A stretch of 64,000 nt of DNA from an uncultured Holophaga sp. (GTDB taxonomy: Bacteria > Acidobacteriota > Holophagae > Holophagales > Holophagaceae). The stretch is from positions 955,001-1,019,000 of the forward strand of contig NZ_OY781925.1 of the NCBI RefSeq assembly GCF_963677305.1, given 5' to 3'. The stretch's first letter is position 1. Each line of letters opens with the position of its first letter. Made by a program: the position numbers and the translations under genes. The notes beneath the pieces are model-generated. The model did not search any database and was not told the origin of the DNA. It saw nothing but the letters and a program-made list of their open reading frames with translations. Of the stretch, positions 28,020 to 37,384 are shown one piece after another.

Positions 28020-29114
28020 ATGCATCCGCTCTTCACGCCCTTCGACCTGGGCCTGCTCAGGCTGCCCAACCGGATTGTGATTCCCCCCATGTGCCAGTAC
28101 TCGGCCTCCGATGGAAAGGCCGGGGACTGGCACAGGTTCCATTGGGGGAACCTGGGGGTCTCCGGCGCGGGGCTCTTCATCGTGGAGGCCACGGCTGTCC
28201 TCCCCGAAGGCCGGATTTCGTCCGTCGATCTGGGGCTGTGGTCCGACGCCCAGGAAGAGGCCATGGCGGAGGTACTGGGCTCCAGCGCCTCCTTTGTGAG
28301 TGTGCCTTTCGGGATACAGTTGGCCCATGCGGGGCGCAAGGCTTCCACCCGGGTGCCCTGGGTGGGGGGCGGGCGGCTGCCCCTTCCCGAAGGTGGCTGG
28401 GTGCCCACGGCCCCCTCGCCCTTGCCCTATGCCGCCCAGGATGAGGCTCCGGAGGCGCTTGACGCAGCCGGGATCCGCAGGGTGGTGGAGGCCTTCGCCG
28501 CCTCAGCCCGACGGGCGAGGCGGCTGGGCTTTCCCCTGGTGGAGCTCCATGCAGCCCATGGCTATCTGCTCCACCAGTTCCTATCCCCCCTCGCCAACCG
28601 GAGGAGGGATGCCTATGGTGGCTCTCTGGAGAACCGCATGCGCCTGACCTTGGAGGTCTTCGAGGCCATGCGGGCCGTGCTGCCGGATCGGGTTCTGGGG
28701 GTTCGGATATCGGCCACGGATTGGGTCGAAGGGGGCTGGGATCTGGAACAGTCGGTGGAGCTGGCGCGAGTGCTCCAGGGTATGGGCTGTGAGTTCATCG
28801 ACGTCTCCGGGGGAGGCCTCAGCCCCCTGCAGCGGCTCGACCCCGCCCCGGGCTACCAGGTCCCCTATGCCGCCAGGATCAAGGCCGAGACGGGGTTGCC
28901 CACCATGGCCGTGGGTCTGATCACCGAACCCGGGCATGCCGGGAACATTCTGGAGCGGGGCGAAGCGGATCTCGTGGCAGTGGGGCGGGGTCACCTCTTC
29001 GACCCCCGCTGGGCCTGGCGGGCGGCCCGGGAGCTGGGGGGCAGGGTGGAGGCTCCACCCCAGTTTTGGCGGGCCCTTCCCCAGGGCTGCCCCTCGCTCT
29101 TCCGGGGGCAGTGA
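28020..29114 (+). CDS. NADH:flavin oxidoreductase, Old Yellow Enzyme family (YqjM-like)
   Basis: The protein is 364 aa with a TIM-barrel FMN fold. PNRIVIPPMCQYSA at the N-terminus carries the YqjM-type Cys (about residue 25), ELHAAHGYLLHQFLSP is the substrate-binding His segment, NRRRDAYGGSLENR is the family hallmark, and the phosphate-binding end reads DLVAVGRGHLFDP. It reduces activated C=C bonds of enones or nitro groups using NAD(P)H. GGAGG precedes the ATG. Neighbouring tpx suggests a role in handling reactive electrophiles or oxidants (inference). Confidence 0.9.
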   Translation: MHPLFTPFDLGLLRLPNRIVIPPMCQYSASDGKAGDWHRFHWGNLGVSGAGLFIVEATAVLPEGRISSVDLGLWSDAQEEAMAEVLGSSASFVSVPFGIQLAHAGRKASTRVPWVGGGRLPLPEGGWVPTAPSPLPYAAQDEAPEALDAAGIRRVVEAFAASARRARRLGFPLVELHAAHGYLLHQFLSPLANRRRDAYGGSLENRMRLTLEVFEAMRAVLPDRVLGVRISATDWVEGGWDLEQSVELARVLQGMGCEFIDVSGGGLSPLQRLDPAPGYQVPYAARIKAETGLPTMAVGLITEPGHAGNILERGEADLVAVGRGHLFDPRWAWRAARELGGRVEAPPQFWRALPQGCPSLFRGQ

Positions 29115-29377
29115 GGGGTCTCTCTGGGCTGATCGGGAAATTCGCTGAAGAATGCTGGAAAAAATGATCGATTTCAGCCTCTGAAGGAGCGCAGACTGGG
29201 GAGGCTTCCCTCCACATGCATTCCCATCTGCTTGACCCGAAGGTTCCCGATGGCGCAGGCTTCACAGCCAATCTCGACGGCGTTCCCGACCATGGGGGCT
29301 GCAGGGCTTGGCTGTATGCGCAGTTGAGTCCCGCGGAAGACCGAAGGATGGCTTGAGGGGGGCCATCGGAGGACATC
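29115..29377. other. Intergenic region before tatA
   Basis: This stretch of 263 bases separates the OYE-family gene from tatA. I see no convincing gene, terminator hairpin with a T-tract, or tRNA. It most likely holds the promoter of the tatA-flavoprotein-cytochrome unit. Confidence 0.4.
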
Positions 29378-29563
29378 ATGGGCAACCTGGGCATCTGGGA
29401 AATCATCCTGATCGGGGCCGTACTGCTGCTGCTCTTCGGGCCTTCCAAGCTCCCTGAGCTGGGCAAGTCCCTGGGGCGCGGTATCCAGGAGTTCAAGAAG
29501 GCCGGTCGGGAGCTCACCGCCCCGGTGCAGGAGGCCGTGAAGGGAGAGAAGGACGGGCAGTAG
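29378..29563 (+). CDS. tatA: Sec-independent translocase subunit TatA/TatE
   Basis: The protein is 61 aa. One N-terminal membrane helix ([15 protein letters not shown]) is followed by the conserved [17 protein letters not shown] hinge and amphipathic helix, then a charged tail. TatA oligomers form the passage for folded proteins with twin-arginine signals. GGAGG precedes the ATG. No tatB or tatC is nearby. The next gene encodes a Tat substrate, so this copy may be dedicated to it. Confidence 0.93.
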   Translation: MGNLGIWEIILIGAVLLLLFGPSKLPELGKSLGRGIQEFKKAGRELTAPVQEAVKGEKDGQ

Positions 29564-29623
29564 ACCAGGGCCCCACCGGGCCCCATGAGCTTCATCCGGA
29601 AGGTCCATCTAGGAGGCACGAGG

Positions 29624-31306
29624 ATGCGAAAAAAGGACGGCGCACCGAGGGAAGATGACATGGATCCTTACACCCGGGAGGTGCTGGAGCGCGGGCTCTC
29701 GCGGCGCAGCTTCCTCTCCCGCACGGCGGCGGGAGCCGCCGGGGTGGGTCTCCTGGGCCTGGGGGGCGCGGTGGCCCGGGGCGCCGGAGCCAAGGAACTC
29801 TATGGTTGTGCGGAGAGCACGGATGGGGGGGCTGTCCTCTCCTTCCTGCCCAAGCCCAAGCCCATTTCTGAGAAGGACATCAAGGAGACCCTGAGCTTTG
29901 ATGTGGTGGTAGTGGGGGCCGGCGCTTCGGGCCTGCCCGCTGCGCTGTCTGCCCGGGAGCAGGGCGCTTCGGTGGCGGTGGTGCAGAAGGCCCCCTTCGC
30001 CCTGGCCCAGGGGAACTCGGGCTCCGGCATCGACCTGGACAAGAGTGAGAAGGCCGGGGTGGAGGCCCTGGTCTCCCGCCTCCTCGCCGACAACAACCAC
30101 CGCTGCCACCCCGGCCTGGTCCGGCTCTGGGCCTACAACTCCGGGGAGGCGGTGCGCTGGGTCATCGACCGTGCCAAGCAGGGCGGCTCACCGGTCTTCG
30201 ACCAGGGCAACCTGCAGCAGCGGCATATTCTCAAGGTGAACGGTTATTCCCTGAACTACGTCACTTCCTTCTTCGGCCCCAAGCCGTACACCACGGGTGA
30301 CGGCATGCGCCACTTCGCCAACACTGCGGAGAAGGCTGGGGTGAAGTTCTTCTACCGCATGCCTGCCGTGCAACTGGTCCAGGACGCCTCGGGTGCCGTC
30401 ACGGGGGTCATCGCCAAGGGGCCCGGGGGCAAGTACACCCGCTTCCTGGCCAAGAAGGGCGTGATCCTGGCCACCGGTGACTACCAGAACAACAAGGCCA
30501 TGTCGGACTACTTCATCCCCGACGTGAAGTACCTCGAACGCAAGCAGATGGGCAAGACGGGCGACGGCTTCGTCATGACCTACTGGGCTGGTGGAGTCAT
30601 CGAGCCCATCGGACACACCAAGATGCTCCACGACTTCGACGCCGGTCCCGCCTCCATGTGCGACATGCCCTTCCTGGCGGTGGACCGCAGTGGCAGGCGC
30701 TTCGTCAACGAGACTGTGGAGATGTCCCTCCTCAACAACTATCTCAAGGATCCGAAGAACGCGGGCCACTATAGCCAGATCTTTGATGCGGACTACATGA
30801 GCACTGCTGCCACCTGGCCTGGCAAGCTCGTCCCCCCCGAGGGGCTGAAGAACTACATGCCCGAGGTACCCGGGGAGAAGAAAGGGGTCTTTCCCTCCCA
30901 GATCAACACCTTTGCGGCTGACTCCATCGAGGAGCTGGCCCGCAAGCTCCAGATGGAGCCTGCGGTGCTCGTGGAGACGGTCAAGCGCTATAACGATCTC
31001 TGCGCCAAGGGCAAGGACGAGGACTTCGGCAAGCCTGCCGACAGGCTGGTACCGGTCCTCAAGGCCCCCTTCTATGGCATCCACCGTCGGGTCCGCATCT
31101 CCGCCCTGGTGTCCGGCATGCTGGTCAACGAGCAGTGCCAGGCCCTTAATGCGGAGGGGAAACCCATCAAAGGGCTCTACATCGTGGGCAACCTGGGGGG
31201 CGGCTTCTATGGAGGTGTCGACTATCCCCTCACCGTCTTCGGACTCTCGCTGGGACGCTGCTACACCTTCGGCTACGTGACGGGCAGGCATGTCGCCCGC
31301 CTCTAG
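29624..31306 (+). CDS. Periplasmic FAD-dependent reductase, flavocytochrome-c-type flavoprotein subunit (Tat substrate)
   Basis: The protein is 560 aa. A twin-arginine signal (LSRRSFLSR, RR near residue 25) precedes an FAD domain with VVVGAGASGLPAAL and a C-terminal GLYIVGNLGGGFYGG block of the fumarate reductase/urocanate reductase/methacrylate reductase family. The HHTMGG-type substrate site of fumarate reductases is replaced by HRRVRISAL, and the usual catalytic Arg block reads GGVDYPLT, so another acceptor is likely. The ATG at 29624 follows GGAGG; the ATG at 29585 is weaker. The following gene is a tetrahaem cytochrome that can supply electrons. Confidence 0.85.
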   Translation: MRKKDGAPREDDMDPYTREVLERGLSRRSFLSRTAAGAAGVGLLGLGGAVARGAGAKELYGCAESTDGGAVLSFLPKPKPISEKDIKETLSFDVVVVGAGASGLPAALSAREQGASVAVVQKAPFALAQGNSGSGIDLDKSEKAGVEALVSRLLADNNHRCHPGLVRLWAYNSGEAVRWVIDRAKQGGSPVFDQGNLQQRHILKVNGYSLNYVTSFFGPKPYTTGDGMRHFANTAEKAGVKFFYRMPAVQLVQDASGAVTGVIAKGPGGKYTRFLAKKGVILATGDYQNNKAMSDYFIPDVKYLERKQMGKTGDGFVMTYWAGGVIEPIGHTKMLHDFDAGPASMCDMPFLAVDRSGRRFVNETVEMSLLNNYLKDPKNAGHYSQIFDADYMSTAATWPGKLVPPEGLKNYMPEVPGEKKGVFPSQINTFAADSIEELARKLQMEPAVLVETVKRYNDLCAKGKDEDFGKPADRLVPVLKAPFYGIHRRVRISALVSGMLVNEQCQALNAEGKPIKGLYIVGNLGGGFYGGVDYPLTVFGLSLGRCYTFGYVTGRHVARL

Positions 31307-31354
31307 CCGAGCGAGCAAACCACCCCTGACAAGCGTCCCAGATCGGAGAACACC

Positions 31355-31741
31355 ATGAGAAAGAAGCTGTTGAAAGGTCTCATTGCTGTCGCCGGAGCCC
31401 TGGTGCTGGGCCTCCTCCTCGTCAGCCCCGCCCAGGCTGCCGCCAAGGCTCCTGTCAAGACCATGGCCAAGCTGGCGACCCGGCACACGGCCCACGGGCT
31501 GGACTGCGCCACCTGTCACGGCAAGACCAAGAAACCCGGAGCCGTGGACATGGAGAAGTGCCTGGAGTGCCACGACAACCAGGAGCTGGCCACCAAGACC
31601 GCCGACCTCAAGCCCACCAATCCGCACAACACCCGCCATTACGGGATCTGGGCTGACTGCAACCTCTGCCACCACGAGCACAAGGTCTCCGAGAACCACT
31701 GCCTCGGCTGCCATCCGACCTTCAACTTCAAGGTGCCCTGA
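31355..31741 (+). CDS. Periplasmic small tetrahaem cytochrome c
   Basis: The protein is 128 aa with a Sec signal peptide (LIAVAGALVLGLLLVSPAQA) and exactly four CxxCH haem sites: CATCH, CLECH, CNLCH and CLGCH. Spacing and length match the small tetrahaem c family that forms the N-terminal domain of Shewanella flavocytochrome c3 and the separate cytochrome of Geobacter methacrylate reductase. It should pass electrons from the membrane quinol side to the Tat-exported flavoprotein encoded 48 bases upstream. A strong terminator follows. Confidence 0.92.
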   Translation: MRKKLLKGLIAVAGALVLGLLLVSPAQAAAKAPVKTMAKLATRHTAHGLDCATCHGKTKKPGAVDMEKCLECHDNQELATKTADLKPTNPHNTRHYGIWADCNLCHHEHKVSENHCLGCHPTFNFKVP

Positions 31742-31748
31742 GACACGA

Positions 31749-31775
31749 GGGCGGGCCTCCGGGCCCGCCCTTTCC
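31749..31775. terminator. Bidirectional intrinsic terminator
   Basis: An 8-bp stem GGGCGGGC/GCCCGCCC is followed by TTTCC on the plus strand. It lies between the stop of the tetrahaem cytochrome and that of the convergent C_GCAxxG gene and can serve both. Confidence 0.7.
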
Positions 31776-32114
31776 TCAGCTCTGCTTGAGCTGGGCTTCC
31801 AGTAGCTCCGCTGCGATGCCAACGCACTCCCGGCAACTGATCTCCCCTCCCATGCGGAGGGAGGCGCAGTCCAGCTGGCCGGCCTCCTGGAAGAAGGCGG
31901 TCTTGAGGGCGAGCTCGGCTTCGGGAAGGATGAGGCAGGCCGCGTGGATGGCCCCGCAGGTGCCCAGGGGCGCCCGGCCTCCGCCATGGGCCCGGAAGGA
32001 CTCCAGGTCGAAGCGGGTGTCGCCGCTGGCCTCTTGATAGGCCGCCAGGACCGCCTGGGCGCAGTTCAGATCCTGGGGCGTGTTATGGAATTGGGCTTCA
32101 GCCCGCTGGCGCAT
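31776..32114 (-). CDS. C_GCAxxG_C_C family redox protein
   Basis: The protein is 112 aa and shows the spaced Cys pattern of this family: NCAQAV near residue 19, GTCGAIHAA near 52, then LDCAS and CRECVG near the C-terminus. Members are thought to be redox-active or to bind a metal cluster. The ATG at 32114 shares its A with the gltX stop (TGATG) and has GGAGAGG upstream, so it is coupled to gltX. A GTG three codons earlier is too close to the ribosome site. Confidence 0.8.
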   Translation of the reverse strand: MRQRAEAQFHNTPQDLNCAQAVLAAYQEASGDTRFDLESFRAHGGGRAPLGTCGAIHAACLILPEAELALKTAFFQEAGQLDCASLRMGGEISCRECVGIAAELLEAQLKQS

Positions 32115-33586
32115 CACAGCCACCTCTCCAGACGAGTGCGGACCTCATCGGGTCCAAGCAGCATCAGGGTGTCGTAGATGCCCGGGCTCACGGGACGGCC
32201 GCAGAGGGCGACCCGCAGGGCCTGGGCCAGGTCCTTGGTCTTGAGGCCCTGGCGCTCCAGGATGGCGTTGAAGGCCGTCTCCAGGACGTCATGGGTGTAG
32301 TCCTCCAGGGCCGAGACTTCCCGCAGGGCAGGTTTGACGGCCTCAGTCATGAACTTGGCCACGCCCTTCTCATCGAAGTCCTGGGGCCGCTCGAAGGCGA
32401 AGCGCAGGGCCTCGGCCATCTCCACGAGGGACTTGCCCTTCTGGGTGGCGGTGATGGCGATGGCCTTCCATGCATCGGGTTTGGCTGCCCAGGCCTCGGG
32501 CATGAAGGGGTGGAGATGGGGCTCCAGTTCCTGCCAGGTGGCCCGCTGGATGAGCTTCTGGTTCATCCAGTTGAGCTTGTCCATGTCGAAGCGGGCGGGG
32601 CTCTTCTGGAGCTCGTCCAGGTCGAAGAGCTGGATCATCTGCTCGTCCGTGAGGATCTCCTCCTCGGCGCTCTCCACGGCTTTCCCATCGATCTTGGGGG
32701 TCCAGGAGAGGCGGGCCAGGGCAAGGCGGACGGCGGAGGGCAGGAGGCCCAGGGCCTGGTATTCGGTGATGCTGGTGGCGCCGTGGCGCTTGCTGAGCTT
32801 GGCGCCATCCTTGCCCAGGATCATGGGGACGTGGGCGAACTTCGGGAGCTCCAAGCCCATGGCCTGGTAGAGGGCGATCTGCTTGGGGGTGTTGGCCACA
32901 TGGTCATCGCCACGGATGACATGGGTGACCTCCATGCCGGTGTCGTCCACCACGACGCAGAAGTTGTAGGTGGGCACCCCGATCTCCGAGCCCTCCCCGG
33001 TGCGGGCGATGATCCAGTCGTCCAGGGTGTCGGCGGGGAACTCGATGCGGCCCTTCACCAGGTCTTCCAGTACGATGGCCCCCTCGTCGGGCATGACCAC
33101 CCGAACCGCATAGGGCTGGCTTGCGTCGTGCTGCTTCCCGCGGCAGCCCTTCCCGGCGTCCACACCGCGGTTGTAGGTGAAGGGGACGCCCTTGGCCTCG
33201 GCGGCCTTGCGGCGCTCGTCCAGCTCCTCCCGGGTGCAGCGGCAGCGGTAGGCCTTGCCCTCGCTCAGGAGCTTCTCCACGGCGGGCTTGTAGTGGCTCT
33301 CCATGCGCTGCATCTGCCGGTAGGGGCCGTGGGGGCCCTTCCACTGGCTGGGCTCACCCACGATGGGGCCCTCATCCCAGTCCAGGCCCACCCAGGCCAT
33401 GCCCTCCTCGATGATGCGGATGTTGTCATCGGTGGAGCGGCCGAGGTCCGTGTCCTCGATGCGCAGGATGAAGCGCCCGCCGTGCTTGCGGGCGAAGAGC
33501 CAGCAGAAGAGGGCGGTGCGCACGCCTCCGATGTGGAGCATGCCGGTGGGGGAGGGGGCGAAGCGGGTGACGACGGGACGGGACAT
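32114..33586 (-). CDS. gltX: Glutamyl-tRNA synthetase
   Basis: The protein is 490 aa, normal for bacterial GluRS. It has FAPSPTGMLHIGGVRTAL (the HIGH motif) at the N-terminus, LRIEDTD, and the KLSKRHG form of KMSKS near residue 260, then the alpha-helical anticodon-binding domain. It charges tRNA-Glu for translation and tetrapyrrole synthesis. ATG 33586 follows AAGGT; an upstream extension in frame has no support. Operon with the C_GCAxxG gene. Confidence 0.96.
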   Translation of the reverse strand: MSRPVVTRFAPSPTGMLHIGGVRTALFCWLFARKHGGRFILRIEDTDLGRSTDDNIRIIEEGMAWVGLDWDEGPIVGEPSQWKGPHGPYRQMQRMESHYKPAVEKLLSEGKAYRCRCTREELDERRKAAEAKGVPFTYNRGVDAGKGCRGKQHDASQPYAVRVVMPDEGAIVLEDLVKGRIEFPADTLDDWIIARTGEGSEIGVPTYNFCVVVDDTGMEVTHVIRGDDHVANTPKQIALYQAMGLELPKFAHVPMILGKDGAKLSKRHGATSITEYQALGLLPSAVRLALARLSWTPKIDGKAVESAEEEILTDEQMIQLFDLDELQKSPARFDMDKLNWMNQKLIQRATWQELEPHLHPFMPEAWAAKPDAWKAIAITATQKGKSLVEMAEALRFAFERPQDFDEKGVAKFMTEAVKPALREVSALEDYTHDVLETAFNAILERQGLKTKDLAQALRVALCGRPVSPGIYDTLMLLGPDEVRTRLERWL

Positions 33587-33692
33587 GGTGACCTTCACAA
33601 GACAACACACCAGTTTGACCGAAAGACAGGAGGCCGTCACCGATCGGGTGCGGCTGCGTGCGCAGCCCTCGGGATTTTGCGACAATCCTCCC

Positions 33693-33923
33693 ATGCGGAA
33701 ATTCCTGCTCCTCCTGATCGGTCTCGTCCTGCTGTTCCTGGGGGCCTATGCCTTGCCCCTGGAGGGCTTGCCCTACTCGAAGTCCCACACAGCGCGCCTT
33801 GGACCCTTTGAGGCAACTGCGCGCACCCGCCACAAGATCACCATCCCCGCTCCTGTCGGTTGGGGGCTGGCGGTGGTGGGCGCGGGGCTGGTTCTGGCGG
33901 GTGCCTATCGGAAGGCGAAGTGA
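33693..33923 (+). CDS. Small two-helix membrane protein, hypothetical
   Basis: The protein is 76 aa. The N-terminal hydrophobic helix reads KFLLLLIGLVLLFLGAYAL, and the second one, WGLAVVGAGLVLAGAY, is near the C-terminus, with a short polar loop (about 30 residues) between them. No known family is evident. It is divergent from gltX and has no strong ribosome site, but the composition is that of a real membrane protein. A short sequence also found at 62491-62529 lies about 22 bases after its stop. Confidence 0.6.
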   Translation: MRKFLLLLIGLVLLFLGAYALPLEGLPYSKSHTARLGPFEATARTRHKITIPAPVGWGLAVVGAGLVLAGAYRKAK

Positions 33924-33944
33924 TGTTTCCCGCTTCCTGGTTAT

Positions 33945-33983
33945 CGACAGATCTCAGTCTGGATGAGTACCGGGATCCTGATT
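33945..33983. repeat. Short dispersed intergenic repeat, copy A
   Basis: The segment ATCGACAGATCTCAG...GGATGAGTACCGG...ATCCTGAT matches the minus-strand sequence at 62491-62529 with few changes over about 39 bases. Both copies lie shortly after a gene stop in the same relative orientation, and both can form a small CTCA/TGAG hairpin. Confidence 0.5.
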
Positions 33984-34118
33984 CGACACCCCGGCGATGA
34001 AGGAAGGCCAGGCGATCCCCCTGGCGAGAGCTTGTCCCTCCCAGCCCCAGCTTTTGCCCCCGTCCAGGTTGCCGAAGCTGAGTCCGGCCGATCATCAGTT
34101 CCTGCTTTAGGGGGGGGC

Positions 34119-36362
34119 TCAGCTGCGGAGCTCCATCGCCGTTTCCACGGCATCATGCAATTGCTTCATGTTGAAGGGCTTCCCCAGGAATGCCTGGGGA
34201 AGGTCGGGGTGCTCCCTCTTCATGACCTGGGTCCGGTCATAGCCGCTGGTCAGGATGACGGGAAGGTCCGGGTCAAGTTGGCGCAGGGCCGCAAGGGTTC
34301 CCCACCCGTCCAACCGGGGCATGGTCAGGTCCGTGATCACGCAAAGGATCTGGGCACGGTGCGTCCGGAACACCTCGAGGGCCTCTAGGCCATCCTTGGC
34401 TGTGAGGACGGAGAATCCTTTGATCTCCAACAGGTCCCGCGTGCTGTCGAGCAAGTCCAGGTCATCATCCACCAGGAGGAGGGTCCGGCCGCTGCCTGAT
34501 GTTCCAGGGTGGGTTGTTCTACCTGCTGCCGACTGCTGCTGGGAGGGGGCACATACCGGGAGGTAGACGCGGAAGCTGCTGCCCCTTCCTGGCCTGCTCT
34601 CCACGGAGATGCCTCCACCGTGGGCCTGCACGATGCCAAGCACCACCGGGAGCCCCATGCCACGGCCCGTGTGGCGCGTAGAGAAGAAGGGGTCGAAAAG
34701 CTTCTCGAGATCCGTCTCCGGAATCCCAGGACCGGAATCTGTGACCTCCAGGTAGTTGTAGGCCAGGGCTTGAGGCTGCCAGTCGATGGGGACCCGGTTG
34801 GCCCTGGGGATCCCGGATGCAGGACAGGTCCCGAGGGTGATATGAACCGTGCCGCCCACTTCCCCCATGGCCTCCCAGGCATTGGTGACCAGATTGATGA
34901 ATACCTGCTGGAGTTGCTCGCCGTTTCCCCTGATGAGGGGGCTCTCCGATGGCAGGTCGGCATCCAAGGTGACCTGGGGAGGCAGCCCTCCCTGGAGCAG
35001 GGGGAGGCTGCTCCGATAGAGTCGGGCCAGAATCAGGGGTGCCTGCTCCTGCGAGGTCTGTCCCAGGTAGGCCATCATGAGTCGACTCATCTCAGACGCC
35101 TGCTCGGTGGCCTGCCGGGCTCTGTGCAGGCAGGTCCCCGAGTTGGGTCCCCCGGCCTGGTTTTCCATGAGTTCCAGATTGGTGATCACGGACTGCAGCT
35201 TGTTGTTGAAGTGGTGGGCAATCGCGCCAGCCATCCGGCTGAGGCTCTCCGCTTTCTGGAGCTGCCGATTCCGGGCTTCAAGCTCGGCCTTGTCAGCCTC
35301 CGCCTTTTTACGACCACTGATGTCGCGGGACACGAAGACCAATTTGGCAAGGTGCCCCTGGTCTCCCAGGATGAGCCCGCTGTTGACCTCGACATCAAAG
35401 GAGGATTGATCCTTCCTCCTCCCATGATATTCATGGGGCCCTTTCAGGTTTCCCTGGATCAGGAGCCTGAGGTTGGCCCTGGCTCGCGTGTGGTCTTCGG
35501 GGGCGAGGAAGTGAATGACATCCCCTTGGAGCCCTTCCCCCGGCCCATAGCCGAACATCACATCGGCCGAGGGGGATGCGCTGAGAACCTTCCCCTCCGG
35601 GTCGGTGATCGTGATGGCATCCGGCGATGCTTCCAGAATGGATCGGTGGATGGCTTCGCTTTCCCTGAGGGCGCCCATGGCCTCGCAGAGCTTCCTCTGC
35701 TCTGCGATGTTTTCCGCGTTCAGGCGCTGGTTGACCGTGAGAATCAGCCCAAAGGTCCACAGGACGCTGGTCACGATCGGGACGATGAACACGGATTTCT
35801 GGATGAGGGAGAACTGCAAATAGGATTCGATGGCAGGTGAGCGGAGCGTGCTGAAGATGTTGATCACCAAGAAGCATCCGTGGGCCAGGAAGACCCCAGC
35901 CGTCAGTTGAGCCGCTCCCCGGAACTCAGGCTTGCATCGGGCAAGGAGCAGCCAGGCCGTCATGAAGGAGAAGAGCGCAATGGCGGCCGAAACCGTGATC
36001 GTGCGGATCGAGACATTCGGGTGGACGAACAGATGGATGTAGTAGAGAACGACAAATAAGGCCAGCAGGGATGCCATCTGAGGAAGAGCGACCTTCCAAT
36101 CGAGGAAGCGCGCAACCCCGACCAAGATGCAAAGGCGCCCAGCCATCAGGAGGGGATTCCCCAAGATCCCCAGGAGTCCGATCATCCGTACCTGGCTCAC
36201 GGCCAGGAATATGAAGCCGAGGGCCGTCAGCATGGAGCCCAGGAGCCACCAGCCAACGCCACGGTAAGTGCGGTTGACCCGGTACTGGACCCACAAGGCC
36301 AGTACTAAGGTGATGAAGGTCAGGCCCAGAATGAATGCAAGCGTCTGTAGATCAAGCTTCAT
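34119..36362 (-). CDS. Hybrid sensor histidine kinase with membrane sensor, PAS and receiver domains
   Basis: The protein is 747 aa. Seven or so membrane helices (to about residue 215) are followed by a PAS domain (about 245-360), a kinase core and a C-terminal receiver. The phospho-acceptor region is AGAIAHHFNNKLQSVI (about residue 383), a HisKA variant seen in hybrid kinases with an HxFNN box. The ATPase domain carries NLVTNAWEA, DSGPGIP and GRGMGLPVVLGI. The receiver has DDD and the phospho-Asp in VITDLTMP (about 676), and the Lys in LGKPF. Ligand and partner regulator unknown. ATG 36362 follows AAGG. Confidence 0.88.
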   Translation of the reverse strand: MKLDLQTLAFILGLTFITLVLALWVQYRVNRTYRGVGWWLLGSMLTALGFIFLAVSQVRMIGLLGILGNPLLMAGRLCILVGVARFLDWKVALPQMASLLALFVVLYYIHLFVHPNVSIRTITVSAAIALFSFMTAWLLLARCKPEFRGAAQLTAGVFLAHGCFLVINIFSTLRSPAIESYLQFSLIQKSVFIVPIVTSVLWTFGLILTVNQRLNAENIAEQRKLCEAMGALRESEAIHRSILEASPDAITITDPEGKVLSASPSADVMFGYGPGEGLQGDVIHFLAPEDHTRARANLRLLIQGNLKGPHEYHGRRKDQSSFDVEVNSGLILGDQGHLAKLVFVSRDISGRKKAEADKAELEARNRQLQKAESLSRMAGAIAHHFNNKLQSVITNLELMENQAGGPNSGTCLHRARQATEQASEMSRLMMAYLGQTSQEQAPLILARLYRSSLPLLQGGLPPQVTLDADLPSESPLIRGNGEQLQQVFINLVTNAWEAMGEVGGTVHITLGTCPASGIPRANRVPIDWQPQALAYNYLEVTDSGPGIPETDLEKLFDPFFSTRHTGRGMGLPVVLGIVQAHGGGISVESRPGRGSSFRVYLPVCAPSQQQSAAGRTTHPGTSGSGRTLLLVDDDLDLLDSTRDLLEIKGFSVLTAKDGLEALEVFRTHRAQILCVITDLTMPRLDGWGTLAALRQLDPDLPVILTSGYDRTQVMKREHPDLPQAFLGKPFNMKQLHDAVETAMELRS

Positions 36363-36505
36363 GGGTGCCTTATGGGAAGGTTCCCAGGGGCACTGGACGA
36401 GAGCCGGAGTACCCAGCCATCTGAATGGCCCGAACCATGGAGGGGGCGTGCCAGGGGGATCCCTCCCAGTCTACTACAGGGCCTGCAGGGCTACTCGCTT
36501 CCGCC

Positions 36506-37384
36506 CTATTTGAGGTACAGCTTGAGCTTGATCTCCACAGGGCCTTCGGCGCTGAAGAGGCTGCGGTCCAGCACCACAGGAACCTCCACCACGCTGGTGT
36601 GGGTGCCAAGGTGCAGGGCGGTGGTGCCGGTGCCCGGACGGTTGTCCGTCTGGGGCAGCTCCTCCAGTTCCTCCAGGAGCTCACCGCCGCCGAGTTCCTC
36701 CACCTCCAGGGGCTTGGTCTCCTCGACGCGGGGAAGCAGCCTGGCGATGGGAGGCGGAGAGGGGAGGGGGATAATGGGCTCGGGTTCGGCGGTGCCCCCG
36801 TATTTCTCAGAGAGGTGCTTGAGCACCAGCTTGGCAATGCCCGTGAGGGTGTCGCGGACCCCATCCCCGCGGGTGGCACAGGCTTCAAAGGTGGGGGCCC
36901 CGAACCGGTTGATCTCCCGGTCCAGGATGTCCACCGGCAGCGCGTTGGGGGTGTCTCGCTTGTTCCACTGGACGACATGGGGCATCGAAGCCAGGTCCGC
37001 CCCCTGCTCCTTGAGGTTGTCGATGAGGTTCTGGAAGCTCTCGCGGTTGCTGTCAAGCATCGGCGACTGGGAGTCCGCCACGAAGACCACGCCATCGGCC
37101 CCGCGGAGCACCAGCTTCCTCGTGGCGTCATAGAAGACCTGGCCCGGGACCGTGTAGAGCTGGATGCGGGTCTTCATGCCCCGGATGGTGCCGAGCTCGA
37201 TGGGCAGGAAGTCGAAGAAGAGGGTGCGGTCCGTCTGGGTGGCCAGAGAGAGCATCTTCCCCCGCCCGTCCTGGGGCAGGGAGTCATAGACATGCTGGAG
37301 GTTCGTGGTCTTTCCGCAGAGGCCCGGACCGTAATAGACGACCTTGGCCGTGAGCTCCTTGGTGGCTGCGTTGAACAGGACCAT
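36506..37384 (-). CDS. mglA: MglA-like small Ras-family GTPase with C-terminal extension
   Basis: The protein is 292 aa. Residues 1-195 form a GTPase domain close to Myxococcus MglA: P-loop YYGPGLCGKTTN (about 17-28), the switch-2 segment with TVPGQ (about 78-82) and base-recognition NKRD (about 140). Typical MglA is about 195 aa; here about 100 extra residues follow, acidic and proline-rich, ending in VPVVLDRSLFSAEGPVEIKLKLYLK, perhaps a small beta domain. MglA sets cell polarity and motility or secretion pole choice. No MglB is adjacent. GGAGG precedes the ATG. Divergent from the FHA-RDD gene. Confidence 0.88.
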   Translation of the reverse strand: MVLFNAATKELTAKVVYYGPGLCGKTTNLQHVYDSLPQDGRGKMLSLATQTDRTLFFDFLPIELGTIRGMKTRIQLYTVPGQVFYDATRKLVLRGADGVVFVADSQSPMLDSNRESFQNLIDNLKEQGADLASMPHVVQWNKRDTPNALPVDILDREINRFGAPTFEACATRGDGVRDTLTGIAKLVLKHLSEKYGGTAEPEPIIPLPSPPPIARLLPRVEETKPLEVEELGGGELLEELEELPQTDNRPGTGTTALHLGTHTSVVEVPVVLDRSLFSAEGPVEIKLKLYLK

